DNA of 64,000 bases from Chrysopilus asiliformis (GCA_964034945.1 OZ035962.1:108019534-108083533), one strand, 5' to 3'. Numbered from the stretch's first letter, positions 47,401 to 58,789 are shown. Translations and numbers: made by a program. Notes: generated from the sequence alone by a model not told the origin.

Positions 47401-50400
47401 GTTCCAGTCGCGAGTCTGCCCTGGTATGTGTTCCTCGTAGCCCAACTTCGAAGAGAAAGCGTCTTCGGCTCGAATCGCATCGATCGTGTGATCTAGGGGT
47501 GGCGCTGACCACGTATAGACTTGATAGGGTGTCGCAACACGCTCGAAGGCATGCCGCAAAGTGCGCTTCTTCTGCATTTGCGTGAAGCAGCGCTTGAACG
47601 TTGGCGAGATCTGTGACAGCAGATCGATTAGTGAATGACACAAATGACTAGGATTGTCTGGCTTCGGATTGAACACTTCGTCCACCGATTGATTTATGTA
47701 GAATCCCTTTGGGCAGGCCGAAATGTGGAATCGCTTGTCCTCCATTGTAATTACATACAAATACATTAGATCGCCGTGCAATTTTCTTGGACCTGGCGGC
47801 GGATTCCACGCTGACGTCGTCAGTACTTTCAGAGCCTGTGGACCTTTCGGATTCTTTGCGCCAGGCTGCAATGGCAACAATGGTCGATCCTTTGACGCGG
47901 GCATTATATAATCGGGTGGTGTACAATCGACACTATCTGGCCGTGTTTTCTTCTTCTCCAGCAAATCACCCTGAGTTATGGTATGCAGAAAAGTCAGCGA
48001 ATTACAATCGACGCCATTGTACGAGTCGGCTGGGTCCATCGATTTTAGCAAATCGCGTACGTGTCGAACGTGAATCCTGGCCTCGCGCACCGTATACGGT
48101 TCTTCAACAACCCGAATTATCGATCCATCCTTCAGTCCCTCCACGTTCTTCAATTCGGCGAAATTATCTAGCGTGACGCCGTCCAACTGCAAGGAAAAAC
48201 ACGTTCTGTGGCAGGTGTCCTCGCGATCCATCAGCAATTGATGAATTTCCTGAACCAATTCCATGCTGGACACCTGAATCGATAATAGTTCAGCGCCAGG
48301 ACTTTGAATATGCACCGTTATGCCGGGCTCCTGCATTATTTCTAGACATTCTCCGCCGCCGCCTCCTCCAGCTTCGCTTTTCTCCTTCTCATCGGTTTTG
48401 TCTTTGGTGTCGGGATTCTCGCCACCACCGACTGTTGTTGTTGTCGTTGTTGACTCGTCTTTACTTTTATTGGATTCGTCATTTTGCTGTTCGCTAGCTG
48501 TGTTATTATTGTCGCCTGTTTCGTGTCCATTAATTGGTGTTGCTCCGTTATCGTGGCCATTTATCAGTTCCGTGGGAGTTTCCTTTTCAGATGATTTACC
48601 CTTTTTTCCATTTCCTAAAAAGACAAAGAGTTCAAGTATCAATTTTGGGCATTTCTGAGTTAAAATTCAAAAAAAAGAAGAGGTATGAAAGAAGGAAGAA
48701 ACAAACAAATAAAACTTCGGTTCAAGAGTTAAGAAACTGCATTATGACGAAGAATGCAAGGGGTATGGGGTATCCAAAACTGCGTTTGAAAAGTGCAAAA
48801 AGGATTTTTAAAAAAGGATAAATAACACAATTTTTAAGTTAAAACAGCACTGCCAGACCCCCGTCCAGAAATTGCAGCGCTAAGAGTTAGTGGTATGAAA
48901 ATACCGTTGTGTAACCGGCAGGCATTGTTGATATTGAAAGCCTTTATACCGACGCTATATTGAAAAAAATACCGCCAAATCTGCAAGGCTTTAAACGCTC
49001 CATAGAATGCTATGGAAAGTAATTTTTAAATAAATTGACTCCAATCGAATTTTGATGTATAGAAAAGTTGTTTGAAATCCTTTTTTAACATTTTTTTTTC
49101 ATTTGTATGAAGCAGACGCACATAAGTATCGGGTCTTTCAATAAGGACATAACAATTTTATATTTAAATAAAACACAGAATAATTGAGATATTGGGCTGA
49201 AATTTATTCCAGGTGTAGTGGACATGTTACATTTAAGTATGAAATTCGATGTCGTTCATATGGCCTCCGCGAGCACGTTTGCTGATTGATTTTTTAGAGC
49301 CAATTTTCCATCACTCTTCCACACATATCGGCCGGAACGTTGGCAATTTCGCGTTCGATATTGTCCCTGAGCTCCTCGAACGTTGTTGGCTTGTTGGCAT
49401 AAACCAACGACTTAACCTAACCCCATAAAAAGAAATCCAACGGCGTTAAATCGGATGAGCGAGGTGGCCATTCGACCGGACCATTTCTCGAGATTACACG
49501 ACTACCGAACTTCTCCTTCAATAGATCAATTGTTTGACCAGCTGTGTGGCATTGCTCGTTCGTGAACTTCACCATGATAAAAATGTAAACCTTGACTGAC
49601 GTTTTAGCAATGCCAGATCATGAAAAAAACGTTTTAGGGTGCGTTTTTATTAAAATACAAAATTGTTATGTCCTTATTGAAAGACCCTTAAGTTTGATAT
49701 GTAAAAGGTTCCATTTTTCGCCGCATGTTTTCATAGCACTTTCAGATCGCCCCCCCCCCCCCCCCTTTCCTTGCACTTGATTCTTATTTTCGTAGATAGG
49801 CAGCGGCGTCGGGGCTCCGAAAAAAAACTTTACAATTATTCAGCGCCTTGGAGTAAGTAAAAGTGGTGCACCCCCCTCAAAGATGAATTTTGGAATTGAA
49901 TATTTCAGATTTTCTTCATGCAATTTCAAAAATTCATAGCTCGCAATCTGCTTGTCGTGAATGCATGGTTTTTATATGAAAATAAAAGAAAAATGTCTGA
50001 TATTTTGACAAAAAATATTGTGAGACGAAAATTTCCCACAAAATTTTCCACGGCAGAGGAAAGTTTCAGAAAATTTCACGGAAAACCATTTTCCCAGTCA
50101 GTTTTAATCCTGAATTTTGTTAGATGTCAGTTTTTAACATCTACTCTACGGTACCTAAACCCCTGATCCTTAGCCAATTTCAAATAGGTCGTATCCTAGT
50201 TAAGTTCCTGTGCTTTATAGAACTGGTTAATTATTAGAGATAGGAAGAGACAGACTTGTTGTAAGGTATTTTTATTCGCGAAACCTTTTTTTTTTTAAAT
50301 CTTTAACAATCCAGTGGTTGCAGATTTTTACACTTCCCCTATGCTTGTTTTATGAATAAAATAGAAAATAAGACAAGAGGTTATCAAGCATCGCACTTTC

Positions 50401-53400
50401 GCGTCAGTAGTGTTAATGATAAAAATCCGTCGCAGGGGTGCGACAGTCGCCCGCCATTGAGATTGACAATAGCCCTTAACAATAGCCCATCGATAAGGCG
50501 ATAAGATTAAATAAATCACAAAAAGATTCTATTTCAAAGTTTTGTCTGACAACCTCTCCGTACTTAAAAAATAATCAACTGTGAGTGAAATGAAATTGAG
50601 AACATTCTGTCTGAGTGTACAACAATTTTATGGCTTCAATTCGGAGGCTGCAAAAGAAACCCTACACCAGCGAAAATCATAGGAAATTCACAAGAAAACG
50701 GTCTATGTCTGCATTTTCATAATTAAATATCGTAATAGAGTCACTAGCCACTGGGATCGGATGAAGGTATGCCTAGACTAGCGTGTATCAAAAATGAATC
50801 GCAATGGAAATCATTTTATATTAGTCGTTTCGTTTTACTTATCTATAATTTGTTTGTAAATTAGTCAGCAAAAAACGCGTAAATGTTACATTGAACTAAA
50901 TACAAACACGACATAATATATGAGATCTAGAGCTACACATTCGCTACTTTGGACTGGGTTTGGATTTTTTTTGGTGCGACAAACAAAGTTTGAAGTCATT
51001 GGAAAAATCAACTGAAATCGAATTTGAAAATCGCTGTGGAATATTTTAGCATGATTTGAGAGGATGAAAAAATGGAACAAGAACATCACATCTGGAGCTG
51101 TGATTCACAGTATATTCTATGTTGGCCTGACGAAAATCTTCGGAAGTGTGACTTTAAAAATAAATCGAAAAACAATGTGACGAAAAAACGTTTTAGATGG
51201 ATTTATTTTTTGGTTTTTTTTTCTATACTTTGTTTCAGAAGATCCCCAATAGCGAAATTAATTCCCCAAAAGTTAGATTTTGTTTTCTTGACACTCATTT
51301 GAATATTTTTCTACTGCGGTGTTGTAAATTTCAGTTACATGTCATTCAATATTCAATATTCGTAATTTTAGAGGTCAGATGCGGATCAATTTCCATTATT
51401 GTATTGTAGAAAATAAAACTTTTTGAAAAAACAATAAATGACATCTAAAGAGAGAAAACATTTGCGATTCTAAATTAAGAAAGAACCAAATTGAAGTTTG
51501 GAAGATATCAACGGCTATGAACAAAAAATTGGAAAAGTGTTATTGAAAAAAATATATCTGATGTGAGCAGCACAGAACTTTCTTGTAGAAAATCTGATGT
51601 GAACAGCACAGAACTTTCTTATAGAAAATCTACGTTTCTGCCTAATTTATAGCCCGACAAATGAAATATTAGTTTACATAAAAAAATGCTTTATTTTCAC
51701 GAAATCTAAAATAACCCGATAACGGTAAAAGCTATCGATTTACGGCAATATGTGGGGAATTTTAGTATATTTAATTTTTCTTTCAACTATTTTTTTTTGA
51801 AAAACCGTTAGTTTGTAAGCAATTTGCAAAAAAATATTTTTTTTTACTTTTTTAATGAAAATATCTCAATAACGGTAAAAGGTAGCATATAACGGTAAAA
51901 GATAACATATAACGGTAAAAGACAAAATTGCTATTTTCTTCAATTCACTTTATACTATATATTAAACTACCAAAATACCATTACTTTTCGCGGTAATTGC
52001 AAAAAATTGAATTGTTCTAAATAACGGTATTTCTCGATAACGGTTCAATATACAAAGTTATGGTGAAAAAGACAAGTATAGGAAATTTTATTGTCTTCAA
52101 CTTTTGTCAGATATAAGACTAATGAAAAACGCATAGTTTAGGAGTAACACAGGAACTACATTGGCTTTAATTTCCTGTTATACCAGCTGATAAGCTTTTT
52201 AGGCCCGTTTGCGCGTACTATTCTTAAAAAATTAAGTTGCGGTTAGCCTACTTAAGTCGTAGAAACTCTGAGACTTAAATAAATTAAGTTTTGCATAAGT
52301 TGCTAAGTTTCGTTGGTGCAAACGGCACTTAATTTCTGTCAAATTTTTCAAATTTTTTTGGTGGGAAAATTTTGGTGAAACAGGAGTGATATTCTGTAAC
52401 TTGTTTCAAGCGTTTGTTTCGAGTTAGAAGAACAAGAAGTATTCGCTGTCTCTGGTTTGACCCACATAAATGACAGAGAGAAACCGAGTTAGCGAATACC
52501 ACTTTTTCTTCTAACTCGAAACAAACGCTTGAATCAAGTTACGAAATACCACTCCAGTTTAGTATGTGAAATGCCCCCCTTCACACTCAGGTTTCCAAAA
52601 TATTTAAAGCCCATATTTTGCCAATCAATTTTTTTGTCTGAAAGAGGACGAATCGACCCTCCTCTACCATATTGTAATTTCTTGAATGTGCATTCCAAGA
52701 GCATTCCTTTTCAAAATTTCAGAATCAAAATATTGACAAGGAACAAAATATAATGTTCCCATTCTAACACGGGGTTTAACTTTTAATAAAAGTCTGTTTT
52801 ATGATCAATTTTAGCTTTCTACCTCAATTTATTCATGAATTCTCGAATGATTTTGTATAGTAAAATTCAAGATGACGCCCGATTTTTTATCATATGAGGT
52901 TCAATTACGTAAAAAGAGCATCATCTCACCGCTATGTGGATTAAGCTATGTTTTAGACTTCAAATTTACTCGTTTCGAACGGAATGCAACATCACAGATG
53001 CATTATTGACAATTTCATTGTAATTTCGCAATTTTTATCCACTGGCTTCAAGAAATTTCCTACAAAAAACAACAAATACCAAAGCGCTGAATCGTAAAAC
53101 GTGTAAACTGGCATTTTTGTTCACAGCAGTGAATATAAGATTACACGGAATTCTTATCTGCAATCGCTCAGATCTTGTTATTTGCTTAGGATTTAAGGTT
53201 TTTAAGGTCCGTACAAGTCAGTCGATTTCACACTCCAAAACCTCGACAAGATTTTTTTTTAACCTGATATGAAGATAAGTTATCCAAATAGCGACTGATA
53301 AATGCGATACAAAACGATGACGAGGAATGAATATTGAAAAAAAGTTCACAATTTAGATGAAAATTAACACCATTGTGTGAAAGCGATACACTTTTAGCCT

Positions 53401-56400
53401 CCTGTTCCACTGCAATTGAAATGAAGAAAATCGAATATATTCTGGAAGAGCAACAAAATTAAAAACTGGGGAAATTTAATGAAGATTTTGTATAATTCTG
53501 GTCCAGACTAATATTAATAAGAACTGCAGAATATTGAAATACGCAACTTTTCCGCCAAGTCTGCGTGGACTGCGTGGATATTACGGGCATAATTTTAAAA
53601 TTAGATTTAGTATACCGTTTATGATACATCGAACCAATTGTCGGACAAAAAATAAATAAATTAGACGAGGGGGTTTGGGATGACAAAACATTTTGATTTC
53701 CGCCTAGCTTTTTGTCCGTGAATACAATACCTTGCGAATGGATTGCGCTAGAGACTTGAAATTTGATACAGATAAGTTTCTAGTAAAAAGCGGGGTCATA
53801 TTTTCAAAATAAACAAAATCGGAACACTTCTTTGCTCTCTCTCTCTCATACAAACGGAAAATATTTTTAAGAATTTTCTCGAAAATGACTCATCTTTAAC
53901 AAAAGTGTTTAAACAACGATTTTACATAACTTTCTCAGACAGAAAAATCCGATTGGAATGACTTAGAGACAAATTGCATTTGTACTTGATAAACTCCACA
54001 TGAAAACTCGCGAAAATCTATTACGAGGGGGTGGGAGAGAAGGTTGGAAGAGCATGACATATTTTATGGACAGCCTTTAAGACTTGGCGTCTCAAACAGT
54101 CATAAAAGTTGCGTATCTCAATATTCTGCCATTAAAATGTCCAATTGAGATAGAATTTTTAAACTCATAGAGAAAAAGTGTAGGTGGCAAATGACAAAGG
54201 CTCAGAACGATCTTCTGATAACGATCGGTTTTATCGATATCGATCTGTATAAACAAATCATTTGTCCGAATCAGCCGCTCTGTTCTTTGATTTGTTCTAC
54301 AACGTTTTGAAAAAAAAAACCCTGTCTCTACCCGGCAGGGAAGCTGGCTCATTGTCATCAGAGCCTGCTTTACCAGTTTCCACGCAGGCTTACTGTTTCA
54401 GAAACAGGCTGCTAATGGGGTTTCAGGGCAATCATGCCTGACCTGTTGGGGGGAATTGGATGTGAAAACATCCACAAAATAACATTTCTTATATAATTTT
54501 TTTTGTAGACCTATAAGCCAAGAAATTCCAAAAGAAAAAAAAATAATGTTTTTTTTTAATATTTGAACTAGTTTATATGTCCATAATCTCAGCACCATAT
54601 TCCGACTGCATTTACGCTTTTTTTTTCAAAAATTACGCAAACGATAGAAGGCGAAACCAAATCTAAATACAGTCCAACCTCGATAATTCGAATTTTCGCG
54701 TGCCGCGTCAACTTCGACTTACCGAAGTTCGACTGTATTTATATTACCAGCTACAGTTAAACCTCATAATTGGGACACTCTATAATTGGGATAATAAATG
54801 TCCGATCCCAACATTTGCTTTTTTTTTGTTAAACTGAAATATCCACAGTACACACTCGATATAGTGAACAAAAAATATAGTGAACTGGCCGCACTAAAAA
54901 CTAATTGGCCGCACTAAAAACTAATTTCTCTAGTGCTCGAAGAGAATTTTTTTTACAAAAATGATAAAATAACTCCAACGTTATGAGGAGTCCAAATACA
55001 AAACAAATTTTAACAAATCTTATATTTATGTCTGACACAGAAGTTTACATATGAGTCACACAAATTTGTTCTTTAAAAAAATGCAATTATCATTTTTTTT
55101 TTGAGTTCACTATATCGAACGTGTACTACTGTATCTACAATATATTAGATGCATTACTAAACTATCTACAAAGGCGTAATTTGTTTCCATTAAATATTCG
55201 TAAATACAAAGGTATTAAAATTTTTAAAATGCTAAAAATAGTCTAAGACGAATTCCCCTCGAAACTTTTCCTACAAGCATTCACAGTCGCTATTTTCAGG
55301 ATGTCTTTTCCCACTGTTTTACCATTGCTTTCTAGAACGTCTTACGGCAGTTTCCCTATTGACTGTGAGGCAGACAACTTTCCGGAAAGGTCACGAAGGA
55401 AGTGTCCTTTTTTATATTTCTGGAACTGGAATGTGGATGCCGGCTCTGACATTAACCGAAGTGAGGAGACACCGAAAAATCAATAGTTTCCCGGTATATT
55501 TTCCACCCCTTCTCAAGCAACTCCCCAGCAATTTTCCCGATCGCATGGTAGCCGGCTTTCCTTCCAAGGAGTGATGCAATCTTTGCATTTCAATACAAAT
55601 TCTTCACGCGACAAAACGAAATCCACCTCGTCACGAATGAAAAGCAATGGCAAACATTTCAATTGAGGCGATTTGCAAGAATCCGATCGCAGAGAACAAC
55701 AAAAATGTGTAAAAATGGAAAGCCATACATTAGTATTTAGCAGTTTGTTTGTACAACGCTGCGGTTATGCGGGGCAAAGATGTAATGATGAAGTGGTGGA
55801 GAAGATTCCCCCAGACCCGACCAAGAGGTTAATTGTCGCCGGCCGACACAGACCGAGTGTGGTCTTCGATTCGACATCATTCAGCCGAGCCCCTTCCAGG
55901 CGATGTGGTGGGGTTTGATCTCGTTGGGGAAATGCGGCTCATGTCCCCAAGTCGCCCAGAATCACATGTTCGCTGGTTTCACACTCGTATGGTGATATAT
56001 CTTCGATATATGCCTCCCGGACAGCGACGGATAAATGATGGAAGTGCTACCACGATTTGGTCGCGATTTATGGCAAATAGGGCTCCGCTGCACGTGATTA
56101 GAATGCATCAAAGGGGGCACTAGAATAGACGCCCCCGCATCCCGATTGCATTTAGCGAGACCGAAGTGACTGCAATGTGTCTGGCTGTAGTGCTTGCTTT
56201 TCAGCTGGCCGCAGTGTGGAGCGCGGAACAGCTAACCCCCAAAATGACGTTACGTAACGTGATTATATGACTCGCGAGGAATTTTAGGCCAGATCGAGCA
56301 TAGATTTCCACATCTAATCGCTCTCCTTGTGAGATTTTTGATTGTTCGATGGCCGCTTCGCCCCTCAATGGGGCGCAATTGCGTAAAATCGTTATCAGTG

Positions 56401-56615
56401 CGTCGGCCCTTTGGGGCTGATTTCGGTGGATGGCAAGATGATAAGGGGACGGTGGAGACGGTAGAGACAGGCAGCGGAGGTCGATTCTAACCTTTCTTCT
56501 TCGCTGCTGCGACTTCGGCAGAGTTGTTGGAGCAGGATTTCTCATCAATTTCGGCCTTTTTCTCCGCAGTGTCCACTGAAGAAGGCTTCGCGGAAGTCTC
56601 AGATTCTAGAGCCAT
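41483..56615 (-). CDS. clu: clueless / CLUH (clustered mitochondria protein)
   Basis: Seven coding exons: 56492-56615, 46034-48614, 44863-45697, 44677-44802, 44400-44615, 43767-43978 and 41483-41861. All junctions keep phase and give about 1490 residues (Drosophila Clu is about 1450). Clu/CLUH is a cytosolic RNA-binding protein that binds mRNAs for nuclear-encoded mitochondrial proteins and keeps mitochondria dispersed. Order: Lys/Asn-rich low-complexity N-terminus (1-135); ubiquitin-like CLU N domain (about 139-230, [20 protein letters not shown]); central Clu domain (about 430-690, [20 protein letters not shown]); eIF3-p135-like region with [23 protein letters not shown] repeats (about 1090-1330, [20 protein letters not shown]); Ser/Thr-rich tail. 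Exon 1 ([13 protein letters not shown]...AAAKKK) is assigned by matching phase, the Lys-rich junction and the MALE start; it lies 7.9 kb upstream. A TCAGTT initiator at 56785-56790 suits transcription start. Confidence 0.93.
42065..42573. mobile_element. MITE (family M1, copy 2) in clu intron 6
   Basis: Ends GACTATGTTTACATTAGGAC and GACTGTGTTTACATTAGGAC (reverse strand) with AAA at 42062-42064 and 42574-42576. It matches copy 1 (11271-12965) closely but lacks the piggyBac/mariner nest, showing a single TTAA at 42465-42468. It has its own foldback insertion (42212-42446). Confidence 0.85.
42212..42446. repeat. foldback insertion inside M1 copy 2
   Basis: Absent from M1 copy 1, where the flanks AAAAACC and GGTTTGCG are contiguous. 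The outer 72 bases of each arm (from GGCACCAATCATGTATTCCG, ending CTTGACTTCGCCA) pair with about one mismatch. Pairing continues imperfectly to the centre. Non-coding. Confidence 0.8.
43070..43540. mobile_element. MITE with TAA duplication in clu intron 6
   Basis: TAA flanks (43067-43069, 43541-43543) enclose ends AAGGGCCCATAGACGGCCAA and AAGGGCCAACTTTGCCAACT. The interior repeats GTTGCCAAC / GTTGGCAAC many times in both orientations. Harbinger-like by its TWA target. Non-coding. Confidence 0.78.
44135..44355 (-). repeat. GGGCTGTCC-type dispersed repeat end in clu intron 5
   Basis: On the minus strand it starts GGCGCTGTCCATAAAATATG then TCACACATTTTGG, related to the repeat at 14231-15646 and the fragment at 54000-54075. 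Confidence 0.5.
48615..49130. other. clu intron 1, 3' part
   Basis: Intronic sequence with no recognised element. A short GTATGAAAATACCGTTG stretch and AT-rich runs are all that is seen. Confidence 0.4.
49131..49687 (-). mobile_element. mariner-like deletion derivative (family M2, copy 2)
   Basis: Perfect inverted ends GGGTCTTTCAATAAGGACAT. On the minus strand a decayed transposase tail reads [20 protein letters not shown], then [20 protein letters not shown], the usual mariner-like block after the third catalytic Asp, followed by in-frame stops. It is the second copy of the element at 19075-19657, inserted in clu intron 1. No TA duplication was identified. Confidence 0.78.
49750..49765. repeat. 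poly(C) tract
   Basis: Sixteen consecutive C residues in clu intron 1, unusual in an AT-rich genome and prone to length change. Confidence 0.9.
51557..52100. repeat. tandem 36-mer pair and TAACGGTAAAA-rich repeat
   Basis: Two near-identical 36-base units (CTGATGTGAGCAGCACAGAA...) lie in tandem at about 51557-51630. From about 51700 the word ATAACGGTAAAAG recurs four to five times. The same words occur inverted (TTACCGTTAT, TTTACCGTAA) at 63165-63320, so these are two copies of one dispersed repeat. Confidence 0.6.
52202..52328. mobile_element. short MITE with TTA duplication
   Basis: Ends GGCCCGTTTGCGCGTAC and GTGCCGTTTGCACCAAC (reverse strand) flanked by TTA (52199-52201, 52329-52331). The word TTAAGTT is repeated inside. 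127 bp, in clu intron 1. Confidence 0.65.
52383..52555. repeat. palindromic element in clu intron 1
   Basis: Arms GGAGTGATATTCTGTAACTT and GGAGTGGTATTTCGTAACTT (reverse strand) pair through CAAGCGTTTGTTTCGAGTTA. An inner pair AGTATTCGCT / AGCGAATACC adds a second stem. No clear target duplication. Confidence 0.7.
53590..54075 (+). repeat. dispersed repeat fragments in clu intron 1
   Basis: 53590-53990 matches the family at 16720-17030 (ATACCGTTTATGATACATCG, then CTAGAGACTTGAAATTTGA). The end 54000-54075 carries the ATGACATATTTTATGGACAG terminus of the GGGCTGTCC repeat. Confidence 0.55.
54315..54478. other. GC-rich island of unknown origin
   Basis: About 150 bases of clearly higher GC sit in AT-rich intron. 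One plus-strand frame (about 54325-54478) is open to a TAA and reads [20 protein letters not shown] then [21 protein letters not shown] acceptor-like site precedes it. I recognise no family, and it could be a transposon or foreign fragment. Confidence 0.3.
54670..54735. mobile_element. pogo-like mini-MITE
   Basis: A 66 bp element with TA flanks and ends CAGTCCAACCTCGATAATTC and CAGTCGAACTTCGGTAAGTC (reverse strand). Confidence 0.65.
54846..55131. mobile_element. pogo-like MITE
   Basis: Ends CAGTACACACTCGATATAGT and CAGTAGTACACGTTCGATAT share CGATATAGTGAAC. TA is intact on the right side only. The unit GGCCGCACTAAAAACTAATT is duplicated near 54887-54925. Confidence 0.65.
55270..56491. other. 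GC-richer promoter-proximal part of clu intron 1
   Basis: Base composition rises to near balanced over about 1.2 kb next to clu exon 1. It contains a CACGTG E-box at about 56093 and the perfect palindrome ACGTTACGTAACGT (56247-56260), a PAR-bZIP (Vrille/Pdp1) type site. Short ORFs here show no domain. It is a candidate intronic enhancer. Confidence 0.35.
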
Positions 56616-56784
56616 CTATAAGCCTTGAGTTTTAATCAGTTTTTTTCACTTTTTGGTCGCACTAGCAATCACTTTTCCAATCACAGAATTCACTTTGCAC
56701 ACTCGGATTTGGATTTTTACGGAAACACAGCTCCTTGGTTGAATTCGTCCTCGATTCGACTTCTTCTTCTGCTTCACGCTCGCG

Positions 56785-56790
56785 AACTGA
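56785..56790 (-). promoter_or_regulatory. initiator of clu
   Basis: TCAGTT on the minus strand, 170 bases upstream of the clu ATG, fits the arthropod initiator. It is not paired with a well-placed TATA box. Confidence 0.4.
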
Positions 56791-57195
56791 CTTTTGTATA
56801 GCGAAGTTCTTCTGCGCATCGTAGCTTCTCATAACTTCGAAATTTTTCTTACTATCAAAATACTGGAAATTTGAATTTTTTATTAAAAAATAAAGTTATT
56901 GAGTAAATTAATGCCTGCCTTGATACTAAAAGAATACTAAAATGCGCAATCCTCTGTTAAGCGAAATCATCTACAACACACTATTGACTTTTTAAAAGAT
57001 CTAAAGAAATTCATGGGCAAGTAAAAATTTCAATGAATAAGCAAACATATTCATATATTGGATCAAATAACCAACAACAGTAGTGATTTACATACTAAAA
57101 ATTAATGACAAAACGTAAAAACAGGTTTTTATCCACAAATTCAAAATCCACTTCGAAATTATGGTTAATCACACTTGAAGACAAAAATTAGACCA

Positions 57196-57712
57196 GGAGC
57201 GCGTTCGTCGACGCATTGATAGTCGTAGTCGTAGCTAGCAATAGCTAATGACGTCAATCTGTCATAGCTCGCCGTAGTTAACTATAGTCATGTGCACCAT
57301 GAACGACCATAGTCATAGTCGTAGTTGCTTTTCGTTTGACAGCTCACACACACACTGAAGAATGAACAAAAACCCAATTTTTTTAAAATATATCGTTATT
57401 AATTTTCATCTGCGTAAATAATTTCATGTCCATTTTCCTTTTTCTGTTCCTAAAAACTGAACTCAGGCGGGAATTTTGACATTTATATGTCAATCATGAT
57501 TTACACACTGTCTATGTGTGTGTTAGCTACGCTTGACTATTTCTAACTCTGCTCACCGAGCATAGTCAGAAATAGTCAACTACCGTAGTCGACTATTGGC
57601 ATCCACGAACGACCAGAGCTGTAGCTACGTAGTCAGCTACGGCGTTCACGAACGACCGATAGTCACAAATAGTCAACTATAGCTGACTATTTTGCAACGA
57701 CGAACGCGCTCC
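57196..57712. mobile_element. MITE between clu and PRKRIP1 promoters
   Basis: Inverted ends GGAGCGCGTTCGTCG enclose 517 bp. The interior repeats TAGTCGTAG, TAGTCAACTA and CACGAACGACC many times in both orientations. No clear target duplication. It ends 115 bases before the PRKRIP1 ATG and so probably forms part of that promoter or leader. Confidence 0.7.
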
Positions 57713-57826
57713 AGTTTGAGTTCTATTCGAGTTCGAACTGTCAAATGTGTATAATATACAGTTCAACCTGTCACTTTTGTTTTTGAACAACAATATTTGA
57801 TAAATCTCACTTTAAAACGATATAAA

Positions 57827-58676
57827 ATGGAGATGAAGGATGCAGAAGAGTTTCACGTGAGTCCAGACGAAGACGACGACGATGAAAAGACGGATAAAAA
57901 GAAGCGCCCCGTAGTCAGGACTCCCATTGACTTGCAGAGATTGAAATTGGAAAAATTGATGAAAAACCCGGTAAGAGCGCAAAAAAACCAACACATATTT
58001 CCTCCGATAAATCATAAAATTCCAGGACAAACCAGTTGTTATCCCGGAACCCCCCAGACAAAAAGATTTCATGCTATCAGTCCCTAATTTCGTTCGCAAT
58101 GTGATGGGGTCGAGCGCTGGGGCTGGATCGGGCGAATTTCACGTCTACCGGCACTTGCGGAGGAAGGAATACGCCAGACAGAAGCACATCCAGGCGAAGA
58201 GCACTCGCGAGCAAATGGACGACGATTACCACAACAAATTGGAGCAAAACAAGCTGAACGCGGAAAGTAAAACTGCTAAAAAAAGGGCCAAACGACAGAA
58301 AAAGAAGCAGAAAATGAATCAGCGCGGAAAAAAACCTAAAATGGACAGTCGGAATGGATCTGGTTCTCCAGGGGAATCTTCAGAAAGTGAATCAGAGGGC
58401 GAGGAGATGGAGGAAGACAAGAGTGATAATGAAGAGAAGCAGGAAGAAGGCAATGTCGAGGGAAATCCTGCACAACCTGAGGAGAAACCAGAACAGAACG
58501 AACCCGACGACCCTGCGACATTGAAAGATAGTCCAGATTCAAGATTGCAGTCTAATGAAGAAAAAACAAACACTTCTGGTGAGAATTCTGAAAAGGAAGA
58601 GGAGTCCACTGAAGACAATCAGAAAGCGTCAGAGGTTGAGAAGACAACTGAAGAGAATCCACAACCATTAGTTTAA
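57827..58676 (+). CDS. Prkrip1: PRKRIP1 (PRKR-interacting protein 1 homologue)
   Basis: Exons 57827-57970 and 58026-58676 join in phase 0 across a 55-base intron to give 264 residues. The core LKLEKLMKNPDKPVVIPEPP, then FVRNVMGSSAGAGSGEFHVY and RHLRRKEYARQ (about 39-110) is the highly conserved PRKRIP1 block. A long basic helix follows (KTAKKRAKRQKKKQKMNQRG, about 135-160). The protein joins the catalytic-stage spliceosome, where its long helix bridges components; in mammals it also binds PKR, which insects lack. The C-terminal 100 residues are an acidic Glu/Ser-rich tail longer than in vertebrates. The ATG at 57827 is chosen because upstream in-frame codons start only from TTG. AATAAA is at 58731. 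It is divergent from clu, whose ATG is 1.2 kb away. Confidence 0.94.
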
Positions 58677-58789
58677 GTTAATCGCGTAAAAATTAAATCA
58701 AAAACAACTTTGTAAAATTAACAAGGAGTTAATAAAAGTTATGCTTTTATGTTTTTCTAGATTTTGATTCTTTTAATATCTTTTCGAAT

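Noticed and set aside
47787..48176. Plus-strand 129-codon ORF
   Set aside because: It is an antisense shadow of clu exon 2, whose sense frame has strong domain support.
55673..56123. Overlapping 81- and 96-codon ORFs in clu intron 1
   Set aside because: The GC-richer composition lengthens random ORFs; no domain or splice-compatible context was found.
58319..58618. Minus-strand Ser-rich ORF of 99 codons
   Set aside because: It is antisense to the Glu/Ser-rich tail of PRKRIP1.
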